Source: Lucinisca nassula
Lineage: Eukaryota > Mollusca > Bivalvia > Lucinida > Lucinidae
Direction of reading: 5' to 3'
NCBI GenBank assembly: GCA_963580285.1
Contig: CAUZLF010000255.1
Coordinates: 59,576 to 123,575 of the forward strand
DNA length: 64,000 bases
In this document: piece by piece, positions 22,110 to 31,532 of the stretch
How the letters are laid out: each line of letters opens with the position of its first letter
Numbering within the stretch: position 1 is the first letter of the stretch
Program-made: the position numbers and the translations under genes
The notes under the pieces: generated by a model
Database searches by the model: none
What the model was told of the DNA's origin: nothing
The model's input: the letters and a program-made list of their open reading frames with translations, nothing else

Positions 22110-22200
22110 CTACCCCAAGAGGGCCTCCGCCCATCAGGGCTTGGAAAAATAGATTGGACTGCATGGTGCTTTCATGCAGAGCTGAAACCGACTGCACATG
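22110..22200 (-). repeat. Fragment of the ~300-bp SINE-like repeat
   Basis: ggcctccgcccatcagggcttggaaaaatagattgg and the following ~55 bp match the family at 12625-12935. Confidence 0.7.
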
Positions 22201-22329
22201 GGTACTGGAAAACCACTAAGAAGGTCTAATAAAAATCAAAAAAGAGTTCCTTTAGTTTATACTAATTTATTTTAGTTCGATTGCGATGAAAGCTTCAAGC
22301 TTATTGAATCGCTCTCGAACACTCATTCC

Positions 22330-22520
22330 GGGTGTTTTCCCGCGCGCGCGCGAGAGAGGCAATGGCTTTTACACCACTGCTACCCATTTACACCTGGGTG
22401 GAGTGGGGCAGTGTCATTACGTGTCTAGCCCAAGGACACACCTCGATACCGGTGGCGGATTCGAACGCACAACCTTTCGATCATAAGTCGAACGCGCTAA
22501 CCACTGCGCTATCGAGTTCC
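22330..22520 (-). repeat. tRNA-derived SINE, minus strand
   Basis: On the minus strand it reads AACTCGATAGCGCAGTGGTT (A box) and TGCGTTCGAATCCGCCACCG (B box). The body continues through cactgccccactccacccagg. I do not call it a functional tRNA. Confidence 0.65.
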
Positions 22521-22899
22521 TTTAAGAGCAATGAAAACATTCATAAGAAAGAAGATGGGTCATACTACGTAGTTTCGGCTAATAAAGCCTCACCAGCGAC
22601 CCCGCAATGATCCGGCAAAGAAAGCCAGAGGAAACATACTGCAATTTTGCCAATTTCGAATAGGCAGTCGATACAAAGACTGATATAAATCAAAATGGGG
22701 TCCAAATAATTAAAAACCTGTCTAGAATATGAGTCTAAACCAATAATTTATTTCTGATTTCTCAGAATATTCACGCTGATCTCAAAGGACCAAAAGTAAA
22801 ATATAAACTGCACTATGGTTGATGTACGGGGAGAAGTTTTACCGCCGCCACACGGCACAACACCAGCTGCAGTGAAGGCAAATAAAAATAAAAAAAGTC

Positions 22900-23075
22900 A
22901 AGTGCAAGTCAAACCATCCCTGCTTATAAACCCTATAAGTTTGTTTGGGCGGTTTTGCTTTAGTTGCCATTTCATCTGAATGTCGGATAGAAGTCCCACA
23001 AAATTGGAATCATTGACCAAAATGATGTTGACAGGGTTGTAAAACCTCAATTCAAACGAACAAAACCTGCCCCAA
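22900..23075 (-). repeat. Fragment of the ~300-bp SINE-like repeat
   Basis: Contains aaccctataagtttgtttgggc, gttgccatttcatctgaatgtc and ttgacagggttgtaaaacctcaa. The rest of 22520-23205 shows nothing recognisable. Confidence 0.65.
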
Positions 23076-23204
23076 GGCCTGCCCATAATGAAATACACTA
23101 CAACCTCTTTATTACACTAGCAGAAACAGTGGCAGTGAAACAATCATGTTATATACAAACAGAAATGTATAGATTATAATGAAAAAGTAACCATTTATGG
23201 TCAT

Positions 23205-23760
23205 TTTTATACGCCCATTTGAAAAACGGGACGTATTATGTTATACCTCCTGGCGTCCGTCTGTCTGGGCAAATATGTCAGGTTTTTGGGCTAGTGTCAG
23301 GATTGGATAACAATAGAACATGATTGGAAAATAATAGATTTGTTCCATAAACAAAAGGTTTAGGAGGTTAGCCCCTTAACCAAACAAAAGAAAATAACAA
23401 AAGAAATAGCCCTTAAACCCGACATGTTAGAACGTCTGTCCATCCATCCGTCTGTCTGTCCATCTGTAAACTTTTCATTTCCGGATAACTCCTCGTACAA
23501 TTTACATCAGATCAAGCTGAACCTTCATACATAGTTAGACTATGATGTGGGGCAGCGCATATTGTTTCAAGGTTACAGTCTACCAAATAATAATAGAGTT
23601 ATGGCCCTTTGAAATTTTTGTAAACTTTTTGTTTCTGGATAACTCCTAATGCATAAATGCACACATTCACACACACACTCGCATGCACACACACACACAC
23701 GCATTTGGTTATGGCCCTTGGAAAATTGGGCTTTTAAGGGCAAGCATATGGTTGTGGGCA
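23205..23760 (+). repeat. Helentron-like repeat (TATACGCCC family), fragment
   Basis: Start TATACGCCCATTTGAAAAACG, then GTCCGTC microsatellite, then about two array units with aacttttcatttccggataactcct and atcaagctgaaccttcata. The same array unit fills 57400-59420. A (CA)n stretch lies near 23680-23700. Confidence 0.6.
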
Positions 23761-23799
23761 TTGTGTTTTACAAACACCATTTCTAGTTGTTTTTTCTGT

Positions 23800-25060
23800 T
23801 TTGGATAGCCAGTTGGCCACTTTGTGGGAACATACTGTCCTTTAGGCTTTCCTCTATTGATGTTTCCATTAAGGTCTAGTTATTTCATGTTTGTGTTTCT
23901 TTCCCTTGGTGTCTCTAATGGGAGGTGTGGGTTAATTGTATTGATTCCTGCCTTCACTTCTGTTAAACTGTTTATATGAGCCTTATATAGGCTCTGGGCT
24001 TTCTACATGCAAAGACTCCAGCCAGATAAACAGGATCTCTGGGCTAATCTCGGTCTTTGCTGGTTGTGCATATTTTCTTTTACGTTGCTTGTTGTCCTTT
24101 GGCTTAAATAGACTTAATAAATTATTAATGGCTAAACTCCTTAATCAGGGTTATCGGTACCATAAACTATGCAAAGTCTTTTCTAAATTTTATAGACGCC
24201 ATTCTGATTTAATTTCAAAATTCAATATTGGACTTAAATCTCTTCTGCAACAAGGTCTATCAGAACCCGAATTTTATGGTGACTTAGTATATAAATTCAG
24301 AAAAATATATAACCGTAATGACTTCAGCACCCAATTTCGTAAAATCATTCTTCGATATAAAAAGATTGGGTACAACATGGATATTATACGACAGACTGCA
24401 TGCATGGTAGTTAACCCAATCACGGTTGGCAACTTTGCTTCCCTCTTTAATTGCACGCCGGTGGGTCAGGCCTCAAATTCTATGACGGCTCCAACGTAAA
24501 GGCTTATCGAGAATTAGAGAGATAATGTTGGTTGGTGCCTGATGCTCTGTCTCTGGTCGGGCTCTTCGGAGTCTAACTGTTGGTTTTCTTTTGCTCCAGC
24601 ATTTCAGTGGTTTCTTGCTGTCGAGTCCTCACCGTTGTCTCACCTCTGTGGTTCTTTGATTTTTGTGTTCACGGAGATGTTGCACTGATGAGTTAGGGGG
24701 CCTTCATGCGGACTGAACAAATTATTTGTCTAAAGTGCGACGGAAGCAAGGGCGAGGATTGTGGCCACGTAAAATTGATTTAAGCCCCCCAGTGGAAATC
24801 TTTCCACTGACCGTTCCAAGGCGGTTCTTCTGTGGCGATTTATTTATGTTGTTGTTTGTTACTTACTGTGTGTATCACTTGTGTCTTTTTATTTTGGATG
24901 ACCATATGGCCATTTTGTGGGAAAGTAACTGTCCTTATGGCCTTCCTTTGTTTAGGTTTCCATTATGGTCTGGTCGCTTAATGTTTGTATTTCTTTCCCT
25001 TTGGTGTCTTTTATGGGTGGAGTAAGTTAATTGTATCAATTCCTGATCTTTGTTTTACTT
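23800..25060 (+). mobile_element. Reverse-transcriptase fragment between direct repeats (Penelope-like candidate)
   Basis: Two direct repeats of about 170 bp (~23800-23970 and ~24885-25055) share ttttggat..cat..ggccattttgtggga, gtttccattaaggtct and tttctttcccttggtgtct. Between them is the coding remnant at 24110-24499. Partial direct repeats around a 5'-truncated RT are typical of Penelope-like elements. Alternatively, this is an unrelated LINE with a duplicated flank. Confidence 0.5.
24110..24499 (+). pseudogene. C-terminal part of a bivalve-type reverse transcriptase polyprotein
   Basis: Reading from AATAAATTATTAATGGC, the frame gives Q-G-Y-R-Y-H-K-L, F-S-K-F-Y-R-R-H, L-S-E-P-E-F-Y-G-D-L-V-Y-K-F-R-K-I, and near the end L-F-N-C-T-P-V-G and a terminal M-T-A-P-T. 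I recognise this as the recurrent C-terminus of an RT family abundant in bivalve genomes, recalled from memory. Catalytic RT motifs are missing because of 5' truncation, with stops immediately upstream (tagacttaataa). The frame ends at a TAA at 24497. A related scrap may be at 56010-56070. Confidence 0.6.
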
Positions 25061-25287
25061 CTACTTTATGTACATGTAAATATTATCACATCAGAGCAGC
25101 TCATGAGAAAAGGATAGATTTTGCAAAGGCAAGCAGCAAAGAGTTATGGTTATGTGCAGCCTTACTGGAGCCTTTTCGGGTCTCTGACATGTAGGAGAGA
25201 CTTTGTGGTAGATTCATGCAATAAGTTAAGTACCTAGCCATTTAACCCTTATCCTGCTGAATAATCTTATCTGAAATTACTTAATAA

Positions 25288-25461
25288 TGTAACGGTTACG
25301 GATAAATACCACTTCTACAGCCTTGCTGTAGGAGCCGACTCTTTTAGTGACGCGGGTAGAGTGGTTGGCTTTTTCAAGAAGTTAAGCAACGGAGATAGCG
25401 GTTAGTACCTGGATGGGTGACCCCTTTGCTTGACTTCGTGGACGACCCAGTACACGCTACA
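25288..25461 (+). repeat. 5' LTR of the TRIM, carrying 5S rRNA sequence
   Basis: TG...CA ends. 25378-25391 is GAAGTTAAGCAACG and 25399-25422 contains CGGTTAGTACCTGGATGGGT and GACC. These correspond in order and near-correct spacing to box A and box C of metazoan 5S rRNA. From memory, mollusc 5S has GAAGTTAAGCAACG and GGTTAGTACTTGGATGGGTG. The 5' part of 5S is not recognisable. A pol III promoter is therefore plausible; activity is unproven. Confidence 0.88.
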
Positions 25462-25462
25462 T

Positions 25463-25480
25463 TGGTGGCAGCGGTGGGAT
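25463..25480 (+). promoter_or_regulatory. Primer-binding site complementary to tRNA-Leu
   Basis: TGGTGGCAGCGGTGGGAT lies one base after the 5' LTR. Its reverse complement, ATCCCACCGCTGCCACCA, is the 3' end (with CCA) of animal tRNA-Leu of the AAG/TAG type as I remember it: 18 of 18 bases. Confidence 0.88.
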
Positions 25481-25567
25481 AGAAACAGTACCGCTGGTTT
25501 GTTAAATAAACTCCGCCCATGGGTTTAGCCTTGAGAGGCATGTTTCACTTCGGGACGACGAAGTCAA

Positions 25568-25584
25568 GAGATGAGGGGGAGAAA
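25568..25584 (+). promoter_or_regulatory. Polypurine tract of the TRIM
   Basis: GAGATGAGGGGGAGAAA, all purine except one T, directly abuts the TGTAA start of the 3' LTR, the expected place for plus-strand priming. Confidence 0.8.
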
Positions 25585-25755
25585 TGTAATGGTTACGGAT
25601 AAATACCATTTCTACAGCCTTGCTGTAGGAGCCGACTCTGTTTAGCGACGTGGGTAGAGTGGTTGGCTTTTTCACGAAGCTAATGGAGATAGCGGTTAGT
25701 ACCTGGATGGGTGACCACGTTGCTTGACTTCGTGGACGACCCGGTACATGCTACA
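25585..25755 (+). repeat. 3' LTR of the TRIM, carrying 5S rRNA sequence
   Basis: Colinear with the 5' LTR. The box C-like block is intact at 25693-25716. The box A-like block has lost a few bases (acgaagctaatgg), so only the 5' LTR keeps both. Confidence 0.85.
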
Positions 25756-25948
25756 ATATAATTTATATGTTCAGTTCATGAAATGCATGACAAACAGTGT
25801 AGATCCAGATCAGATGGCTTCTTCTGATCTGGATCTACACTGTTTGCAAAGGTTAAGAGTTGTCGTGTTCTACAGGTTAAGGGTTAAGTAGCATTTCCTG
25901 GATGCGATAAGAGTCCATTTGTTAGGGTTGGTTCATTTATCATTTCAG

Positions 25949-26211
25949 GTACATTTACAGGACAAGTGTGGCTAACATTGAGAGAGAAAATAGACTTCGG
26001 AAAAACAATATCCTATAAGAACCTTGGTGGTTTGTGTGGCAACTACAAGGCGTGTCAGGCCGTAGGCCAGGCCATGAGAAATAATCCTGTGATTCTGATC
26101 ACACCCTGCCACAGGGTGATTCAAGAAAATGGTGGACTGGGAAATTATGCCAGAGGAACTAAGAACAAAGTGAAAGAGTGGTTACTGCGGCATGAAGGGG
26201 CAATTAAATAA
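25949..26211 (+). CDS. MGMT: MGMT exon 3 (active-site exon, stop codon)
   Basis: Acceptor CATTTCAG|GT at 25948/25949. The first two bases complete Gly107, then T-F-T-G-Q-V-W follows, equivalent to the F-T-R-Q-V-L-W start of the human C-terminal domain. Residues 108-193 include the acceptor motif P-C-H-R-V with Cys160, the arginine-finger equivalent Arg150 in G-Q-A-M-R-N-N-P, Tyr129 of the I-S-Y motif, and N-Y-A-R-G near 172-176 with K-E-W-L-L-R-H-E. Human has G-A-V-G-N-Y-S-G-G-L in this last region. The joined protein is 193 residues; human MGMT is 207. A stop (TAA) sits at 26209-26211. All family-critical residues that I can check are present. Confidence 0.95.
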
Positions 26212-26370
26212 GAGAGATTTGCATAGGATATTACTCTTTAACTCATTCTTAACTGGCAACTTGTAAATGAGGCATAGGCAACCAGTGCAGACCCAGGTCA
26301 CATGCCACATATTGTGTCATCTGATCAGGGTCTACACTCTTTTCTAACAGGATTTTCCATCAAAGAGTAC

Positions 26371-26376
26371 AATAAA
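26371..26376 (+). promoter_or_regulatory. Candidate MGMT polyadenylation signal
   Basis: AATAAA, 160 bases beyond the MGMT stop codon. It lies among piggyBac-MITE-like sequence, so it may be repeat-derived. Confidence 0.4.
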
Positions 26377-26670
26377 AGCTAAACCATATAGGCCTGACAA
26401 CCATTTGAATGACAAATAGACTTGTACAATATTTAACCATGAAAGATTCCACCCATATACAATGGGTTATATAAGTGGTCACCCTTTTTACAACAGTCGC
26501 ATGAAAGACTTTGCTCTGTCATAAGGAAAACACATGCATGTAATATGAGCCTCATCTGACACAAGAAAAAAACTCTTTACACAATCTGGGACCAGTTCAA
26601 AACTAATGATGCAGTTACAGTTAGTTAAATATCTTTAAAAGTTTGATCATTTAGTATGGAAATATGTTAA

Positions 26671-26738
26671 TATTTTTGCTGAAAAAAAATGTGAGTAGGT
26701 TTTGCAAATCAAAACCACATTTTTTTTCAGCAAAAATA
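26671..26738. repeat. Perfect 23-bp inverted repeat with a 22-base loop
   Basis: TATTTTTGCTGAAAAAAAAT plus GTG on the left is exactly complementary to CAC plus ATTTTTTTTCAGCAAAAATA on the right. It lies 460 bp beyond MGMT and may be the core of a short MITE. Confidence 0.8.
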
Positions 26739-26879
26739 ACACTATAATAGATATTGAATTTGTCAGAAGATTTAACAGTTTGGCCACTAATGAGCTCATT
26801 AAGCTAATGATGGTTTGAACAACTGGTCCCTGGCCTCACAGCTAAACAGACTGGCAAGAGACTTGAAAAATTTTATAAT

Positions 26880-28145
26880 ATAGAAACTCGAACTATATTT
26901 TGCGCTCCACTGACTTTGACATTTATGCCTAAGTTCGACTTATGTCAAAGTTAGTATTGTAATCAATTACAAGAATAAAAAACCATCAAACCCATCTTGA
27001 CGCAGGTTACCTTGACCTATATTTTGCACTCAAAAGACTTTGACACAGTTAACATCAATGTTCCAGATCGCCTCAAATTAAAGGCCTCCAACCTTCAAAC
27101 CTTGCATAGTGCTTCTCCTTGTACTGACTCTGCAGTTAGCTTGACCTGGTGACCTTGACCTATATTTCTTGCTCCCGTGACTTTGACACATTTTATGTTG
27201 ATGCTCAGTATCTCCTCAACTATTAGGCCTACAACCACCATACCTTGCATAGTGCTCCGCATTGTATGGACTTTTAGCATTTACCTTAACCAAGTGACCA
27301 TGACCTATACAAGTATTTCGCACTACAGTGACTTTTACACATTTTACAATGACATTCCGTATATTCTCAACTATAAGGCCTACAACCACCAAACCTTGCA
27401 TAATGCTTCTTCTAGACATACTGACTCGACAGATACATTGACTCAGTGCCCTTACCTATATTTTGCACTCTACTGACTCTGACACAAATTAATTGACATT
27501 CAATATCTCCTCAAATATAAGGCCTACAACCACCAAATCCTGCATTGTGCTTCTCCTTGATGTATTCACTCTGCAGGTACCCTGACCAGTGACCTTGACC
27601 TATATTTTGCACTCCAGTGACTGACACATTTAACATCAACATTCCATATCTTCTCAACTTTTAAGTCCTAAAACCACCAAACCTTGCATAGTGTTTCTCC
27701 TGGATGTACTGACTTGGCGGGTACCTTGACCCGGTGACCTTGACCTATATTTTGCCCTCCAGTGACTTTAACACATTTTAAACTGACTTTCAATATCTCC
27801 TCAAATACTGTATAAGGCAAAAATCTCCTTAGTGTACTGATTCAGCATGTTCTTTGACTCAAGTGACCTTGACCTATATTTCGTGCTTCAGTGACTTATA
27901 CACATTTTACATCCAACTTTCCTTATCTTCTCAACTATAAGGCCTACAACCACCAAACTTTATAGTGCTTTTCCTTGATGTATTGATACAGCATGTACCT
28001 TGAGCTTATGACCTTGACTGATATTTTGTGCTCTATTCACTTTGACACATTTTACATCGACATTCGATATCTCAAAAATAAGGCTTCAGCCACTAAACTT
28101 TGCATAGTGCTACTCCTCATTGTACTGATTCGGCATCTACAGTGG
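26880..28145 (+). repeat. ~140-bp tandem array (about nine units)
   Basis: Units carry gaccttgacctatattttgcact, ctttgacacattttacat, aactataaggcctacaaccacc and aaccttgcatagtgcttctcc. The open frames here are array artefacts. Bases 28145-28800 hold no array or gene, only a ggggaatggatacatcttcaggggaggcaactc repeat shared with 29610 and 60440. Confidence 0.85.
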
Positions 28146-28809
28146 TAATTTTGCGTACAAAATGAGAGCTGGTTTTGCATCTGACATTTTTTATGCAAAA
28201 GATTTGTATAGTTGCCGTATGGAATGGTCATAGGTTTAACGATATATCAATGACATTGTTAGTTTTGAACAACTTGCCCCTGGCCATACTCTGTTTCTGA
28301 AAGTCATCTCAGCTGATTTATTCAGGGGCACTGATTCACCAGAACTAGTAAAGGGGAATGGATACATCTTCAGGGGAGGCAACTCTTTCATAAAATATTT
28401 TTTTCTCATCATTCGGGTTCTACTGATAAAGGAAAAAATTTGCTTCTTTTCTTTTATGAGTAGACCCCTTTTCAGAGGAACTAGGGTTACAGAAAAGCAA
28501 ACAAAAAGTCATAAACTTGTCTCCCTTTGAAAAAATGGTGGAAAGTATTCAAAGTATCTCATGTGTATCCCCTACCCAGATAAATTTGAAGAATCCTGAT
28601 TGGCTGCAAAGAATATTGCTTTACATCTATAAATAAAAACAAAAATATGTGTTTGCCTTCTTACCAGAATAGTATACATTTATTAGCTCAAGGTCAGCTT
28701 ATGTGCGGCCTGTTGTCCTTGTCTGCATTACGAAAACACGCCTACACAAATACATTGAAAATTTTACCGCAGAAAAAACGAAAATTTAAAGACAAAAGAT
28801 TGTGATATT

Positions 28810-29310
28810 TTTCTTATTTCTACTCAAAATATAGACTGTGGGTACAAGTTCGAACTGCCTCATCAAGGTGGTTCTAAAGAGTACCCACAATCTATAAATT
28901 TAGAGCAGAAATAAGAAATATAAGGTTTACCCTGTAAACCCCAGTTTTACTATAAAAAAGTGAGGTTCAAAGGGGTAGGAATTATATAGCTGTGTTTTCG
29001 TGATGGTCATTAAGTTTCATTATTTTAAGTATCTCCTGTACAACCATAAATGAGCCGGCACATGACAAAACCTACAAGAAGACCCGTGCTATCGTCGAAG
29101 ACTCAGTTCAGCCTGCCTGTCAGGTCTGCCTGGCTGGAGCATTCTCTTGTTGTCCTATGAATAGTCCAGAGACTATAGAAGGCTCATGCGAGCACCGAAG
29201 ACTCTGATCAGACTGCATGGATGCCCAGGCTGATTCGAGTCTTAGCTGGTCGCCTAGGTCTTATTGTAGATTTTGTCGTGCACTGGCTCAAATCATATTG
29301 AGCTGAAACG
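28810..29310. repeat. Palindromic GAACCGCC MITE copy and TGAGCCAGCGC MITE copy
   Basis: 28815-28935 is a decayed palindrome (gttcgaactgcctcatcaaggtggttctaa). 29050-29310 begins TGAGCCGGCACATGACAAAA and ends TTTTGTCGTGCACTGGCTCA, the TIRs of the MITE best seen at 47820-48031. Confidence 0.65.
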
Positions 29311-29599
29311 TTGTCGAACAAATAGGGGCAACATGGAGATTCAGAATTGTTAAAATTATTGCCTTTCAATAGATGGCAGCTATCTTGAAATGCTTCAGAT
29401 GACATCTCCTGAATTGTATGTTGGATTTAGCAGAAACTTGGTGTGAGGAAATTGGGGCAAAGGAGATACAGAGTTGCTAAAAATCTTTAGTTCAGATACC
29501 AAAGATGGTCACCACACTGGCCATATTGAAATTCTTCAAATGACATCTGATCCCTATACATAACCTAGTAGTTTCTGAGTTGCTATTTTTTTTTCTGTT

Positions 29600-29845
29600 C
29601 AGATTTTAAGGGGAATGGAAACACTTTCAGGGGAGGCAACTCCTGCAAAAAATCTGTCTGCCATGTCAATAGGGATCCACCCTTAAAGAAAAGAATTTTC
29701 TCCTGAGGACCAAGGAAAGAATTTGCTCCTGAGGACCAAGGAAAGAATTTTCTCCTGAGGACCAAGGAAAGAATTTGCTACTGAGGACCAAGGAAAGAAT
29801 TTGCTCCTGAGGAGCAAATTCTTTCCTCTAAGAGTAGACCCTTTT
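29600..29845 (+). repeat. 29-bp tandem repeat (about five units) in an interspersed repeat
   Basis: ctcctgaggaccaaggaaagaattt repeats with period 29 from about 29695 to 29820 and closes on an inverted copy gaggagcaaattctttcc, forming a hairpin. Confidence 0.8.
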
Positions 29846-29846
29846 T

Positions 29847-31532
29847 AGCTCACCTGTCACGCAGTGACAAGGTGACCTTTTGGGATCACTTTTTGTCCGT
29901 CCGTCCGTCCGTCCGTGCGTGCGTGCGTCCGTATGTAAACTTTTTCTTTAAACAACATCTCCTCCTAAACCACTGATGGGATTTTGACCAAACTTCACAG
30001 GAATGATCCTTAGGTGGCCCCCTTTCAAAGTTGTTCAAATGGTTCCGGTCTGTTGCACATCTAGGTCAGAGGAGCTAAAAATAGATTTTTTTTACTGAAA
30101 ATTTTAAAAATCTTCTTCCCTGAAACCGCAAGGCCCAGGTCTTTGATATTTGGTGTGAAGCTTCATCTAGTGGACCTCTACCAAGATTGTTCCAATTAAA
30201 GCCCTTGGGCCAAAAATGCCCCCGCCCCGGGGGCCATTGGTTTTACATAGGCTTATATAGGGTAAATCTTTAAAAATCTTCTTCTCTGAAACCCCAAGGC
30301 CCAAGTCTTTGATATTTGGTGTGAAGCTTCATCTAGTGGACCTCTATCAAGATTGTTCAAATTATAGCCCTGGGGCCGAAAATGCCCCAGCCCCAAGGGC
30401 CTTTGGTTTTACATAGGCTTATATAGGGAAAATCTTTAAAAATCTTCTTCTCTGAAACCACAAGGCCCAGGTCTTTGATATTTGGTAGTAAGCTTCATCT
30501 AGTGGACCTCTACCAAGATTGTTCAAATTATAACCCTTGGGCCAAAAATGCCCCCGCCCCGGGGGCCTTTGGTTTTACATAGTCTTATATAAGGAAAATC
30601 TTTTAAAAATCTTCTTCTCTGAAACCGCAAGGCCCAAGTCTTTGATATTTGGTGTGAAGCTTCATCTAGTGGACCTGTACCAAGATTGTTCAAATTATAG
30701 CCCTGGGGCCAAAAAATGCCCCTGCCCCAAGGACCTTTATTTTACATAAGCTTATATAGGGAAAACCTTTAAAAATCTTCCTCTCTGAAACCACAAGCCC
30801 CAGTTCTTTGATATTTGGTGTGAAGCTTCATCTAGTTGACCTCTATCAAGATTGTTCAAATTAAAGGCCTAGGGCGAAAAATGCCCCCACCTGCAGGCCC
30901 TTTGGTTTTACATTGGCTTATACAGGGAAAATCTTTAAAAATCTTCTCCAAAACCGGATGGCCCAGTTCTTTGAAATTTGGTGTGTAGCTTCATCTAGTG
31001 GACTTCTACAAAGATTGTTCAAATTATAACCCTTGGGTAAAAATGCCCCCGCCCCGGAGCCCTTCGTTTTTACATTGATTTCTATAGGGAAATTAAAAAA
31101 AAAATCTTCTACTCTGAAACCGCAAGGCCAAGTCTTTGATATTTGGTGTGAAGCTTCATCTAAATTGTTCAAATTATAGCCCTAGGAAATAGAAGTCAAG
31201 GCAATGAAAACCTTTGAAAATCTTCTTGTCTGAAAGCAGAAGGCCAAAGTCTTTGATATTTGGTTTGAAGCTCTATCTCGTGGATTTCTACCAAGATGGT
31301 TCAAATTATAGCCCTGGGGGCAAAAATGGCCCGCCCCGGGGACCCCAAGGTTTATGTAGACTTATATAAGGAAAACCTTTAAAAGTCTTGTCTGAAACTA
31401 GAAGTCTGTTCTTTTAGACCACTACCAAGATTAATCATATTATAACCCGGGGCCAATAATGGCTCTCCCAGGGGCCCACTTGATACCCTATGGATCAGGT
31501 GAGCGATCCAGGGCCATCATGGCCCTCTTGTT
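29847..31532 (+). mobile_element. Helentron-like non-autonomous element (HINE) B
   Basis: The 5' end AGCTCACCTGTCACGCAGTG is followed by the complementary ACAAGGTGA, a hairpin, and then (GTCC)n. The body is a ~178-bp array with aaaatcttcttctctgaaacc, gtctttgatatttggtgtgaagc and attgttcaaattatagccctggggcc. The 3' end is CAGGTGAGCGATCC, hairpin AGGGCCATCATGGCCCT, then CTTGTT. CTCACCTG and CAGGTGAG are subterminal inverted repeats. This matches the published Helentron/HINE architecture as I recall it. No Rep-helicase frame is present. Confidence 0.75.

Larger units (their letters stand above)
25288..25755 (+). mobile_element. 468-bp miniature LTR retrotransposon (TRIM) with 5S rRNA-derived LTRs
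   Basis: Two direct repeats of 174 and 171 bp, each beginning TGTAA and ending TACA, flank a 123-bp internal region. That region starts with a primer-binding site and ends with a purine run (25568-25584) just before the 3' LTR. It has no coding capacity, so it must be mobilised by a helper. Each LTR contains sequence matching the internal promoter half of 5S rRNA. It lies in MGMT intron 2, sense orientation, 193 bp before exon 3. No clean 5-bp target duplication is visible (AATAA versus ATATA). The two LTRs are about 90% alike, so it is not very recent. Confidence 0.88.

Noticed and set aside
24726..25194. Hydrophobic small frames
   Set aside because: They fall in the 3' non-coding part and direct repeat of the RT fragment and have no independent support.
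25345..25460. Genuine 5S rRNA gene
   Set aside because: Only the 3' promoter half is recognisable, the 5' half is unrelated, and the unit sits in an LTR with TG...CA ends, PBS and PPT.
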